Shown here: positions 9,012 through 18,283 of the stretch, piece after piece
Layout: each line of letters starts with the position of its first letter
Position numbering within the stretch: position 1 is the first letter of the stretch
Assembly: GCF_000153125.2 (NCBI RefSeq)
Contig: NZ_CM002299.1
Location: forward strand, 1,549,075 to 1,613,074
DNA length: 64,000 bases
Origin: Congregibacter litoralis KT71
Lineage (GTDB): Bacteria; Pseudomonadota; Gammaproteobacteria; Pseudomonadales; Halieaceae
Direction of reading: 5' to 3'
Notes under the pieces: model-generated
Seen by the model: only the letters and a program-made list of their open reading frames with translations
What the model was told of the DNA's origin: nothing
Databases searched by the model: none
Position numbers and translations under genes: made by a program

Positions 9012-9524
9012 CTAGTCGAGCGCCGGCAGTAGTTGCTTCCTCGCCCGGGCGATGCGACTCATGATGGTGCCAATGGGCACATCCAGAATCTCCGCCGCCT
9101 CGGCGTAGCTCTTACCCTCGACCGCTACCAGCGTCAGGGCCATTCTTTGCTCTTCGGGCAACTTGGCCATGGCCTCGTTAACCGCTGCCAGGCTTCGTTC
9201 CCCGGCGGATTGTGTCTCCGCTGAGGGCGAGAGTTCTCTCGCCTCGCCCGTCTGTGCAACGGTGTTGGCGTGGCGTGTTCGCACTTCCCGGGATCTCAGC
9301 TCGTCGATCCACAGGTTCTTGCATACCCGGTACGCCCAACGGGCGGTGTGAGCGTCGTCGGGAATGCCCCGTTCCAACAGCCGCTCCACAGTACACTGGA
9401 GCAAGTCGTCAGCATCCGCATCGCTGCCTGTCAAAGACAGGCAGAACCTTTTGAGGCCTTTCAGCTCCGCCATCAGTTCCTGGCGCTGCCGCTTGCCTAG
9501 TTGTCGATCACTGAGCGACGTCAT
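9012..9524 (-). CDS. ECF-type RNA polymerase sigma factor
   Basis: A 170-residue sigma-70 family protein with only regions 2 and 4. Region 2 reads 'DADDLLQCTVERLLER' and 'WAYRVCKNLWIDELRSR'; region 4 reads 'LPEEQRMALTLVAVEGKSYAEAAEILDVPIGTIMSRIARARKQL', a classic helix-turn-helix for -35 contact. It is first in a two-gene unit with the anti-sigma gene 183 bp downstream, and divergent from the tetrad-repeat subtilase gene. The gap between sigma and anti-sigma holds a short CTTTTCTTTCTAATT duplication. It probably directs its own promoter and perhaps that of the protease. Confidence 0.9.
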   Translation of the reverse strand: MTSLSDRQLGKRQRQELMAELKGLKRFCLSLTGSDADADDLLQCTVERLLERGIPDDAHTARWAYRVCKNLWIDELRSREVRTRHANTVAQTGEARELSPSAETQSAGERSLAAVNEAMAKLPEEQRMALTLVAVEGKSYAEAAEILDVPIGTIMSRIARARKQLLPALD

Positions 9525-9687
9525 TCATTCCCTGCTAGAATCTAAGACGCTTGCGAGTGCGCTTTATTCCCTGATTTCTTCCAGGGATTAAACAACGCGT
9601 TGAATCGTCAGTATAAAGAAGCGGGGGTCCGGCATACAGGCGTTCTGTGCTGCTCGGAGATGCCCCGTCCTGATTAGTGGTAACGCC
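9525..9687. promoter_or_regulatory. Divergent control region of sigma factor and subtilase genes
   Basis: This 163-bp gap must carry the promoters of both divergent genes. It holds the inverted repeat TCCCTG (9568-9573) / CAGGGA (9582-9587). The octamer ATTCCCTG occurs twice, 36 bp apart, once at the inverted repeat and once next to the sigma start codon. Such repeats are candidates for an autoregulated ECF promoter or operator; I cannot assign -35/-10 boxes with confidence. Confidence 0.4.
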
Positions 9688-11745
9688 ATGATTTCATTAA
9701 ATATTTTTTCAAATCTGCCGTTCTTCGAAAGACGAGATGGCGCCTTTGGGGACCACGGAAGCTCACTGCTTCCGGCGCCTGCCGGTGCCCCGAGAGCGAT
9801 TTGTGGCAAAAATACCAATGTTCGCCGCAGACCCGGATTATGGGCGTTCCTTGCTGTGGGCCTATTGCCGTTGTCCCTCAATGTCTCTGCTCAGCTGCCC
9901 GTGGGAGGCTATCTCGGGCCCGACCCCGTGGAACAGGAGGTAGAGGAGCGTATCGAGCAGCAACTCGAGAAGCGCGTTGAGGACAATGTTGAAGAAAACA
10001 TCGAAGATGTCGTCGAGATCGCCACTGAGCTGAATATTCAGGAAAACATCGAAGATAAAGTTGAAGAGACCATCGAGCAAACGGTCGATGCAAGCGTCGA
10101 GGGCACCATTGATGATGCGGTTGCCCAGACGGTGGAGGAACGCCTCGAGGAGTCCGTGGAGTCCTCCGTAGAGACAGGCGTCGCTGAGGCAGTAGAAAGT
10201 TCTGTGGAGGATGGTGTCGAAAGCAGCGTCGAAGAGGCGGTGGCTGCTACGGTAGAAGACAGTGTTGAAGAGGCCGTGGAAAATGAAGTCGTGGCCAGTG
10301 TCGAAGACAGCGTGGAAAATGCCGTCGAGAGCAGCGTAGAGAGCAGTGTAGAAAGCAGCGTAGAAAGTGCAGTGGAAGAGAGCGTTGAGGCTTCCGTTGA
10401 AGAAACCGTAGCGTCATCCGTAGAGGAGTCGGTGGCCGAAACCGTGGAAGCCGTGATTGAGGAGTCCGTCGCGGACACGGTGGCTGCTAATGTCGAGGAC
10501 AATGTTGCGAGCGCTGTGGAGAGCTCCGTCGAGAGCTCTGTCGAAAACACCGTTGAGGACTCCGTAGAAGCTGTGGTCGAATCCTCTGTGGAAGATGATG
10601 TGGAGCAGCGGGTCGTCCTTGCCATCGAAAGCCGTCTGGAAACAGAAATCGATGAGATCCTTGATAATCTTGAAAGCGATCTTGAGGTAGACGAAAGCCG
10701 CATCCTCAAAGAACAGTGGCTCGTGATGGCGGAGCCCGTGGTGTTCGATGAGCTTACGTCTCAGGGCTATCTGTTCGACACGGTGACGGAGTTGCCCGGT
10801 CTGGGGTTGAGGCTGGCCGAGGTGGCCGCGCCGTCAACCTTTGATATCACGCAGATCCGGGATGGGGTTCTTGATGTTGTCGGTAAAGACCGCGCGGAAG
10901 TGGATCTCAATCATATTTACACGGCGGGTGTCCCCGAGATGGTCGCTGGTAGCGGGGTCATGCCTCGCGCTGCCATGGCGTTCCCTGCGGACCTGGACGA
11001 CATGGATCTCCGTGTCGGCATGATTGACAGCCGCGTAGATACCGCTCATCCGGCTTTGGCACAATCGAGAATCCACACACGTTCCTTCGCGCGCCCCGGC
11101 GCGGAGTCGCCGGACTTTCACGGCACGGCAATCGCTTCCATTATCGCGGCGAATTCCGCGGAGTATCAGGGCCTGGCGCCCATGGCGGAGGTTTACGCGG
11201 CCTCGGTCTTTGAACTCGATGGTAAACGCGGAGAAATCGCCAGCACCGTCAGTCTGATTCGTGCGCTCGATTGGCTCATCTCGTCGGGTGTTGATGTGGT
11301 CAACATCAGTCTTGCTGGTCCACCCAACCGACTGTTGGAGCGGGCCCTCGATCGCGCCTCGTCCCAGGACATGGTGGTTATGGCGGCGGCTGGTAACGGT
11401 GGCCCCGTGGCACGTCCCATGTATCCCGCCGCCTACGATAGCGTCGTAGCGGTGACGGCGGTGGATTCAGCACAGCAGGTGTTTCGTCTGGCAAATCGCG
11501 GGGATTACCTGGCGTTGGCGGCGCCCGGCGTGGATCTGCGTCACGCTCAGCCGGGAGGTGGCTATGCCGCATCATCGGGAACATCGTTTGCGGTACCTTT
11601 CGCGGTAACGGCGGCGGCACGCTTGAGTCGCCTGAGTCCCGAGTCCGATATCATCACCATGTTGCTCGAGAGTGCCATGGATCTCGGGCCTCCGGGGCGC
11701 GATACGATTTACGGCTACGGCCTCCTCACCCTGGGTGCTCTCTGA
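9688..11745 (+). CDS. Secreted subtilase-like (S8) protein with a 62-tetrad acidic repeat domain
   Basis: The 685 residues have three parts. An N-terminal signal segment (RRRPGLWAFLAVGLLPLSLNVSAQ) ends near residue 69. Residues 81-328 form an unbroken array of four-residue units, (V/I/L)-E-x-x. A C-terminal subtilase domain (about 435-685) carries Asp447 (GMIDSRVD), His478 (DFHGTAIASI), oxyanion Asn570 (AAAGNGG) and nucleophile Ser633 (SSGTSFAVPFA), so the catalytic set is complete. The enzyme would act in the periplasm or outside. It is divergent from the ECF sigma factor, suggesting common control. The stretch before the signal core is long (45 residues), so the true start may be later, but no better start codon is evident. 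Confidence 0.85.
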   Translation: MISLNIFSNLPFFERRDGAFGDHGSSLLPAPAGAPRAICGKNTNVRRRPGLWAFLAVGLLPLSLNVSAQLPVGGYLGPDPVEQEVEERIEQQLEKRVEDNVEENIEDVVEIATELNIQENIEDKVEETIEQTVDASVEGTIDDAVAQTVEERLEESVESSVETGVAEAVESSVEDGVESSVEEAVAATVEDSVEEAVENEVVASVEDSVENAVESSVESSVESSVESAVEESVEASVEETVASSVEESVAETVEAVIEESVADTVAANVEDNVASAVESSVESSVENTVEDSVEAVVESSVEDDVEQRVVLAIESRLETEIDEILDNLESDLEVDESRILKEQWLVMAEPVVFDELTSQGYLFDTVTELPGLGLRLAEVAAPSTFDITQIRDGVLDVVGKDRAEVDLNHIYTAGVPEMVAGSGVMPRAAMAFPADLDDMDLRVGMIDSRVDTAHPALAQSRIHTRSFARPGAESPDFHGTAIASIIAANSAEYQGLAPMAEVYAASVFELDGKRGEIASTVSLIRALDWLISSGVDVVNISLAGPPNRLLERALDRASSQDMVVMAAAGNGGPVARPMYPAAYDSVVAVTAVDSAQQVFRLANRGDYLALAAPGVDLRHAQPGGGYAASSGTSFAVPFAVTAAARLSRLSPESDIITMLLESAMDLGPPGRDTIYGYGLLTLGAL
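9928..10671 (+). repeat. Coding repeat: 62 consecutive (V/I/L)-E-x-x tetrads
   Basis: Starting at Val81 of the subtilase-like protein, every fourth residue is Val, Ile or Leu for 62 units with one exception (TELN), and the next residue is mostly Glu. The most common units are VESS, VEDS, VEEA and VEES. Codons differ from unit to unit (GTG, GTC, GTA, GTT; GAG, GAA), so the regularity is kept at protein level rather than by recent DNA duplication. The period is four, not the heptad of a left-handed coiled coil. Confidence 0.92.
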
Positions 11746-11784
11746 CGAGTGCCCTGAGGCGTTTTTTGTTTTCCAGCGCAGCTC

Positions 11785-12729
11785 CTACCAACTGTACTGC
11801 AGGCGGGTACCGAGAATGGTCTGCGTGAAGTCGGCGCGGGGTAGGTTGGACACGTAGTCTCCGTAGCTCAGGTACCACTGCCAGTAGACCTTCTGGGTCA
11901 GGGGAATCTCCAGATCGAACTTCACACGGAACCGGTCGTCCTTCCGCGGCTCGCCGATGGTGGGCTCATCAAAGCGATAGTCACGGACCTCGTAGCGGAG
12001 CGCTGCCTCAGCTTTGATTTTGCGCTCTCCCGCTGTGAAACGACGGATGTAGCGCAACTTTAGGGAATGGGCATCAAAATCCAGTTCATCGGCGATAGCG
12101 TCCTCGTCCCTGTACCGATAACCCAGATTAAAGTAGCTGCGTAAGCCGCGATGGAAGTAGTACAGGTCCAGTTCGCCGGTCTGGGTTTCTGCGTTGCGCT
12201 GGGAGCGGTTGTCGATCTCCCGCTCGGAGTACACGTAAGCACCGCGACTAAACCAGCGTCGGGACAGGAACCCCGAGAGGGAGGGCGAGATCCGCGTGTA
12301 TTTTAAAAAGGCATCGCCATCAAGACGCGAGTCGATATAGTAAACCGATAGAGAGGCATTGCTGCTCCCAAGATCGCTATTGAGATCAGCGCCGAGGATA
12401 TGCGTCAGTCGGTCGACCTCGGAAAACTCCTGATAGGTGCTCTTGCTGACGTCGTAGTTGACGGACACTTCCGTGCGTTCACTGAACTCGTGTTTCAGTC
12501 CAAGCTCCAGATCAATGATTGCCGCGTAGTCACTCTGGCCGCTGGACAGGTCCACTTCGTCCACCGACACGTTGGTGTCGTATTCGCCGCCCACCCCCAC
12601 TTCGGCGCTCCAGCGGGTTTTGCTGGCAGCGTTCTGGGCATCAGGATCCTGAGCGAGGGTGCCCACGGGCAGCCATGCGCACAGAATCGCTGCTACGAAA
12701 GCTGGGTGTCGGGTTGTACTCGCGGACAC
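11785..12729 (-). CDS. Outer-membrane beta-barrel protein
   Basis: A signal peptide (ending LPVGTLAQ) is followed by alternating hydrophobic and polar residues typical of beta strands (WSAEVGVGGEYDTNVSV, YFNLGYRYRDEDAI, HSLKLRYIRRF) and a C-terminal aromatic, TRLQYSW, the usual signal for barrel assembly. The opening 'EVGVGGEYDTNV' is common in DUF560/Slam-like and related 12-16-strand barrels, but I cannot name the family. It is convergent with the subtilase-like gene, separated by about 40 bp, and may be its functional partner or only a neighbour. Confidence 0.75.
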   Translation of the reverse strand: MSASTTRHPAFVAAILCAWLPVGTLAQDPDAQNAASKTRWSAEVGVGGEYDTNVSVDEVDLSSGQSDYAAIIDLELGLKHEFSERTEVSVNYDVSKSTYQEFSEVDRLTHILGADLNSDLGSSNASLSVYYIDSRLDGDAFLKYTRISPSLSGFLSRRWFSRGAYVYSEREIDNRSQRNAETQTGELDLYYFHRGLRSYFNLGYRYRDEDAIADELDFDAHSLKLRYIRRFTAGERKIKAEAALRYEVRDYRFDEPTIGEPRKDDRFRVKFDLEIPLTQKVYWQWYLSYGDYVSNLPRADFTQTILGTRLQYSW

Positions 12730-12871
12730 AGGGGGACTCAGAGGTAAAAAGGTCGGCGCAGACTAATCAAAGCACAGCGGTGGCTCAAGACTGCCAAAGG
12801 GTCGCTGTCTGTGTTTACGATCCGATGATAAACTCCGCGACTTTTCCCGTGGACACTCCTAAGGAGTTTTT

Positions 12872-13144
12872 GTGAGCGACGATCAGACACAGCAACACGA
12901 CGATTGCATGCAGCGATTTATTGATTTGGCGAATACCATGAAGGACGAGGGCGTTCCCGTGAACGTCGTCTCATGGTCTCTTATGACGGCATCAGGCATT
13001 TATGCGACCTATTCGGTCACGGGCAACAGCGGAGGCCTCAATCCTTCCGGGGTCGATAAAGTGGCGGATGCCTATAAAAAGAATCTGACAAATATTCAGG
13101 CGCTGAAGAAAGCAGAGGACGAGCGAAAGCGGGCGGGTGAATAA
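12872..13144 (+). CDS. DUF3144-family small protein
   Basis: A 90-residue soluble protein with 'FIDLANTMKDEGVPVNVVSWSLMTASGIYATYSVTGN' and 'LNPSGVDKVADAYKKNL', which I recognise as the DUF3144 family of small proteobacterial proteins of unknown function. The GTG start is chosen because AAGGAG lies seven bases upstream. It is a single gene, convergent with the GGDEF-EAL gene. Confidence 0.8.
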   Translation: MSDDQTQQHDDCMQRFIDLANTMKDEGVPVNVVSWSLMTASGIYATYSVTGNSGGLNPSGVDKVADAYKKNLTNIQALKKAEDERKRAGE

Positions 13145-13151
13145 GCAACGC

Positions 13152-15542
13152 TCATGCTTCTTCGAGCGTAATCGCATCGTCGTCCTTGGTCTGGCTCCCC
13201 TGGAGTCGCTGGAGCTGGCGAAGAAAGTGCTCGGGTGCCAATAGGGGGCTGAGCTGCGTGAGGGGTACGGGCTGACTGAACAAAAACCCCTGTATAACGC
13301 TCACGCCCTGACCCAGGAAAAACTCCAGGTCTTCCATGCGCTCAACGCCTTCAACCACGATCTCCAGTCCCAGACTTTTGGCCATGGCGATGATGGCTCT
13401 CACCAGTTCCACATCCTGGCTTCCCTTGGCCAGTCCAAGGACAAAGCTCCTATCGATCTTGAGCTCATCGAGGGGGAAGCGGGTCAGATAGCTCAAGGAC
13501 GAATATCCCGTCCCGAAATCATCGATGGAAAGGCGTATCCCCAGATCCTTAAGATTCTGCACCATGGATACAACGCTTTCCTGATTGCTCACCATAATGC
13601 CTTCGGTCAGCTCGACTTCCAGGGACTCCGGCGGCAAACCTGAGTCCTGCAGCGCCGAGCTCACCGTGGCGACAAATTCGTCGTGAAACTGCAGCGCGGA
13701 AACGTTGACTGATACCTTGGGCAAGCTGTGACCCTGAGCCCGGAGTTCCACGAGATCAGCACAGGCCCGGCGCAGGACCCACTCACCTACGTCTTCGATG
13801 AGGCCCATTTCTTCGGCGATGGGTATCCACTTGAATGGCGGAATAAGGCCCTGCTTGGGATGGTTCCAGCGTACCAGGGATTCCGCGCCCGTGACCCTGC
13901 CGTCCAGGGCGTCGACCTGGGGCTGGTAGTGCAGCAACAGTTGATCCAGCTCCACAGCCCGTCGCAGATCATTCTCAAGCTGGAGGCGCTCTCGGTTGGC
14001 GCTTTCCATGGAATCGTCATAGATCACCACGCGATTTCGCCCGCGTTTCTTGGCATTGACCATGGCCGTGTTTGCCGCGCGGAGGAGGGTTTCCACATCC
14101 GCGGCATGATCCGGTGCCAGGGCAATGCCTATGCTGGAGGAGACAATGACCTCCTGGCGATCTATGAGATAGGGCTCCGCGATGGAACTGGCAAGACGGT
14201 CGGCGACGCGCTTTGCCATATCGATACTTTCGATGTGGTTGAGCACGACGGTGAACTCATCACCGCCGAGGCGTGAGAGATCCATGAGAGAGCTCTCATC
14301 GTCGGTACCTCGGTGGAGGACATCGCTGTCGCGCACACCCGCAGCCAGTCGCTCGGACACCTCACGGAGTAACTGATCTCCGGCGGTCGCACCCAGGGAG
14401 TCATTGATGCGCTTGAAATTGTCGATATCCACATGCAGGAGACCGACGTTCTGGTTGCCTCGCTGGGCCAGGCGAAGGAGGAGGGTGAGCTGCTCCGTAA
14501 ACAATTTGCGGTTGGGTAAGGAGGTCAGGTTGTCAAAGTACGCGGCGTGGCGCAGCTTGCTGCGTGTTTCCGTTACCTTTTGCTCCGCAGAATCCAGTTC
14601 CTCCTTCCGCCGGCTGAGCTGCTCCGTACGCTCGTCGACTTTCATACTCAGCATTTTTCGGTCTGTATCCATTTGCCGGGTATAGCTGTGGAGGCCTGTG
14701 ATGATGCCGTTGAGCACTTCAGCAATATCACGCACCTCACCGCTGCCGCGGATGCGCAGGGGCTCGGTTTGTTTGCCCGATGCTATGTCGTCGGCTACCT
14801 GCGCAAGCATGCCCAGGGGCGCGGTAATGCGCCGGGTGATGCTTCGCGTCAGGAGCCAGAAGAGAAACAGAACCACCAAACCAATACCGGAGGAGAGCGC
14901 TACCGTGGGAAGTGTCAGGCTCCACAGAGCGGTGCTGCTGATTTCTACATCAAGATAAGCGATGACGTAAACGCTGCTGACGAGCTCCGGATAGGCGAGG
15001 GCTGCGGCGAAATCCTCGCGGCCCAGCCCTTTTTTCGTCGGGTCAACCACTGAGATGATGGGTAGGGTGAGGGAAGTGGTTTTTTCCCCCAGGGTTAGCT
15101 TGCTGAGTAGCTCGAGATCTTCGGGAACAGCGCCGCCGGAGGTGGTGTAAATCCCCCGGTCCACGGGAGACAGATCCTTGCGCATATCAATGAACCGCGG
15201 AAGGGCGTCGCCCTCGGCCCAGGAATAACTCTCTTCGCCGATGACCTCACCCTGACCGTCAAACAGCACGGCCCGTTTTACCGCCGGAGAGAGCGCGAGA
15301 AACTCTTCCAGGGTGCTCTTAACTTCCGCGGATTCGCGATAATAGCTGGTGAGCTGAAGGTGGGGCTGACTGCCTACCAGACTCGACACGGAGAGGATGA
15401 GAGCGTCACGCTGGTAACTGTAATCCCGCTGCCCCACGAATGCGGTGAGCACAAGGCCGGCGAGGACAGCCAGCAGGGCAATCAGTACATTAATCTTTGA
15501 TGCAATGCTCACAACAAAGGGATCTGTCTGCGCGCTGCACAT
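13152..15542 (-). CDS. Membrane GGDEF-EAL cyclic-di-GMP protein with periplasmic sensor
   Basis: The 796 residues run: membrane span (15-35), a periplasmic sensor of about 170 residues, a second span (210-232), HAMP (about 233-285), a coiled coil, a GGDEF domain with intact active site GGDEF at 426-430, and an EAL domain. In the EAL domain the signature is GAESLVRWN (554-556 ESL), with DDFGTGYSS at 674-682, so phosphodiesterase function is likely kept. The protein makes or degrades cyclic-di-GMP in response to an outside signal. A short insertion (RGTDDESSLMDL) precedes GGDEF. The start is uncertain: GTG codons near residue 11 are possible, and the upstream DNA is full of small GCGCTGC and GGCGGTGTGAAT repeats. 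Confidence 0.88.
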   Translation of the reverse strand: MCSAQTDPFVVSIASKINVLIALLAVLAGLVLTAFVGQRDYSYQRDALILSVSSLVGSQPHLQLTSYYRESAEVKSTLEEFLALSPAVKRAVLFDGQGEVIGEESYSWAEGDALPRFIDMRKDLSPVDRGIYTTSGGAVPEDLELLSKLTLGEKTTSLTLPIISVVDPTKKGLGREDFAAALAYPELVSSVYVIAYLDVEISSTALWSLTLPTVALSSGIGLVVLFLFWLLTRSITRRITAPLGMLAQVADDIASGKQTEPLRIRGSGEVRDIAEVLNGIITGLHSYTRQMDTDRKMLSMKVDERTEQLSRRKEELDSAEQKVTETRSKLRHAAYFDNLTSLPNRKLFTEQLTLLLRLAQRGNQNVGLLHVDIDNFKRINDSLGATAGDQLLREVSERLAAGVRDSDVLHRGTDDESSLMDLSRLGGDEFTVVLNHIESIDMAKRVADRLASSIAEPYLIDRQEVIVSSSIGIALAPDHAADVETLLRAANTAMVNAKKRGRNRVVIYDDSMESANRERLQLENDLRRAVELDQLLLHYQPQVDALDGRVTGAESLVRWNHPKQGLIPPFKWIPIAEEMGLIEDVGEWVLRRACADLVELRAQGHSLPKVSVNVSALQFHDEFVATVSSALQDSGLPPESLEVELTEGIMVSNQESVVSMVQNLKDLGIRLSIDDFGTGYSSLSYLTRFPLDELKIDRSFVLGLAKGSQDVELVRAIIAMAKSLGLEIVVEGVERMEDLEFFLGQGVSVIQGFLFSQPVPLTQLSPLLAPEHFLRQLQRLQGSQTKDDDAITLEEA

Positions 15543-15834
15543 GGCGGTGTGAATGGCGGTGTGAATAGCGCTGCAATCTGCGCTGCAAATGGCGCTGCGT
15601 ATGGAGATGTAAACAGAGCTGCTGACAGTAGTGGTGTAAGCATGTTGAACCCCAAGTCCCGGGACAGTTTATCGGGGGTAGTTAACGGGCTGAGCGTTCC
15701 GCAGACACTCGATACTCCCGTTAACATCGACGTTCTTCGGCATCGTCTAGCGGTCCCTGCGCTCGTGACAATGTTTAATGTTGTGAAGCTAACACGCAAC
15801 GCAAGTGGTGGCTAGCGGCGATACGGGCAGCGGT
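15543..15834. other. Intergenic region with micro-repeats
   Basis: No gene is supported here. Just upstream of the GGDEF-EAL start lie two adjacent copies of GGCGGTGTGAAT (from about 15543) and three spaced copies of GCGCTGC, apparently slippage products. The remainder shows nothing recognisable. Confidence 0.4.
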
Positions 15835-18274
15835 CTAGGCGTTTTTGACGACGTCGCGGCGGTATTCCAGCAGTGCTGCCGGAGCCAGGGGGCGTGAAAA
15901 CAGAAAGCCCTGGCCCAGGCTGCAGCCATCGTTCACCAATATCGCCCGTTGCTCTTCCGTTTCCACACCCTCGGCAATCACCTCGAGATTAAGGGCGTTG
16001 CCCAGGGCGATAATGGTCTGCGCGATTGCCCGGTCATCAGGGTCGATGACGATGTCCCGGACAAAAGAGGCATCAATTTTCAAACGGTTCAGCGGGTATT
16101 GTTTCAGGTATGCCAGGGAAGAGTAACCGGTACCAAAATCATCTACGGAGATTGCGATGCCCAGTTTGCGGATGGCCTGCATAGCCTCAGCCGCCAGCTC
16201 CGGCTCGCTGAGAAGTACGCTTTCTGTGATCTCCAGTTCCAGTGCCTCGCCTCGGCAGGTCCCGGTCTTGATCATTCCCTCTATGAACTCAAGAAAGCCC
16301 TCGTGAAGTAGCTGTCGTCCCGACACGTTGACGGCAAAGCGGATTCCGGCGAGGCCGGCATCGGCGAGGCGTATCTGCTCGGCGCAGACTTTCTGGAGCA
16401 CCCATTTGCCCAAGGCCAGTATCTGGCCGTTCTCTTCGGCTATGGGGATAAAGTGCTTCGGCGATATGGCGCCTTTTTCGGGGTGATCCCATCGAAGGAG
16501 CGCTTCTACGCCAATCAACGCGCCACTGTGCATGTCCACCTGAGGCTGATAAGCCACGTGGAACTCCTCACGCTCCAATGCACGGCGCATGTCAGATTCC
16601 AGAGACAGGCGGGCCAGCGCCCGCTCGGTCATATCCGGGGTGTAATGCATGAAGGTATTGCGGCCATTGCGCTTTGCCCGATACATGGCCGCGTCCGCAT
16701 TACGCAGGAGCTCCTCCGTGGTCAATCCGTCGTCGGGACTCACACTGATCCCGATACTCGTGCCCACAGTCAGTGCCCGTTCTCCGATGATAATGGGCTG
16801 TTCAAAAGCCAGGAGTATTTTTTGAGCGACCTCTACGGCAATCACGCTGCTACCCACACCCTGGAGCACGATGGTAAATTCATCGCCCCCGAGTCTTGCG
16901 ATGATATCGGCCTTGCGCACACAGTCACTGAGACGTCGTGAAACGGCACGGAGTACTTCATCGCCCAGACTGTGCCCCAGACTATCGTTGATGTCTTTGA
17001 AGTGGTCCAGGTCAAGAAAAAGCACGGCGAGGGACGCGGCCTGTTTATCGGGGTTCTGCAGGGCGTGATTCAGTTTATCGATGAGGTAAAGGCGATTGGG
17101 TAGGCCCGTCAGGGCGTCGTGATGGGCCAGGTGTTCCAGGGAGCGCTGTTGGTACCGGAGAGTTTCTTCTGCTCTTTTGTGTTCTGTGATGTCCCGGGCG
17201 ATGCTCACCATGCCGCGAACCTTCCCCCGGGCGTCGCAAACGCATCAGTCTCGCGCTGAGGAGCCGCCGACTGCCGCTGGGATGATCAATCCACCGCTCT
17301 ACGACTTTGCTGCCATCTTTGAGCACCGATTTTTCGGATTCACGGCGGATGTCCGCTTCTTCGGTATCAAAGAAGTCCTCGTCGGTTTTACCGACGATGT
17401 CCTCGGGAGTTCGGCCCAGAAATTCCGCATAGGCATTGTTGCAGCCCAGGTAGCATCCGTCGCTCCTGGCGTAGTCCTTGTAATATATGAGATCGGACGT
17501 TGCGTTAATCACGGAGCCGAGCAGCGCCAGATCCTCGAGGGCAATACGCTCCAACTCTTCCCGTCGAGACATTTGCTCCGCGAGATCCCGGTTGGTCTTT
17601 CTGAGCTCGGCGGTGCGTGTGGCTATGACTTCTTCCTGGCCACTCGCCTGTGCTTGCAAGGCGTCGAGCAGTGATTGGTTTTCTGCCGCGAGGGCAAGGC
17701 GAGCGAGGTAAGTCCGGTTCGTCGTTCGAGTCAAACCCAGCAGGATAAGGTAATAGGCCCAGTAGGCCACGAGGAGCCACCCCAGCGAATCGATGGACCG
17801 GAACAGCATGATACAGCCACTGATGAACACCGGTGGGGCCGAGTAAAGGATAAAGGTGGGAATATGCGGCCCCAGGGCGACGGATGCAGCGCTCAGGACG
17901 CCGAGCATCAGCATCCAGGGAGCTGCCAGGGCGGCCAGGTTGCTCCAGTCACTCACGGAGAGAAACATCAGACTCCAGGATGCTCCCACCATGACAGAGC
18001 TGGCGCTGAAGAGTCTCATCCAGCCTTGGTCACCGAATCGTTGGGGCGACCGACGGCGCTGGTACCAGATGGAATAACGGACCGCCACGGACCCTGTGAG
18101 TGTGGCAGCCCAGATGTTCAAGGCGGCGAGGTCTGATTGGTCTTTCAGCGCAAGCCAGAAAATCGCGACGACGAACAAAATGACTGCGCTGGACACCGGC
18201 GTTTGACGGTAAAGGTCCTCACAGACATGGGAGGTGACGTAATCGCCAGACGTGGAAAGCTGCGGAGCCGGCAT
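15835..18274 (-). pseudogene. Membrane-PAS-GGDEF-EAL protein, frameshifted near 17236
   Basis: Two overlapping frames are halves of one gene. The first (from 18274) encodes about six membrane spans (residues 25-195), a coiled coil, and a PAS domain ending 'HPSGSRRLLSARLMRL'; after that it reads nonsense. The second frame continues the PAS C-terminus (DARGKVRGMVSIARDITEHK) into GGDEF (RLGGDEFTIVL) and EAL (GVEALLRWDHP, DDFGTGYSS) down to 15835. The junction lies near 17233-17240, in a GC-rich CG-repeat context; the total is one base over a multiple of three, so either one base was gained or two lost. All catalytic motifs are intact, so this is a recent mutation or a sequence error. It lies ten bases after the ugd gene in the same transcript. 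Confidence 0.85.
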
Positions 18275-18283
18275 GGTCGTTGA

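Noticed and set aside
10038..10709. 223-codon minus-strand frame rich in Ser/Thr
   Set aside because: It is the antisense of the (V/I/L)-E-x-x array; its STxSST pattern only mirrors the coding repeat and it has no ribosome site.
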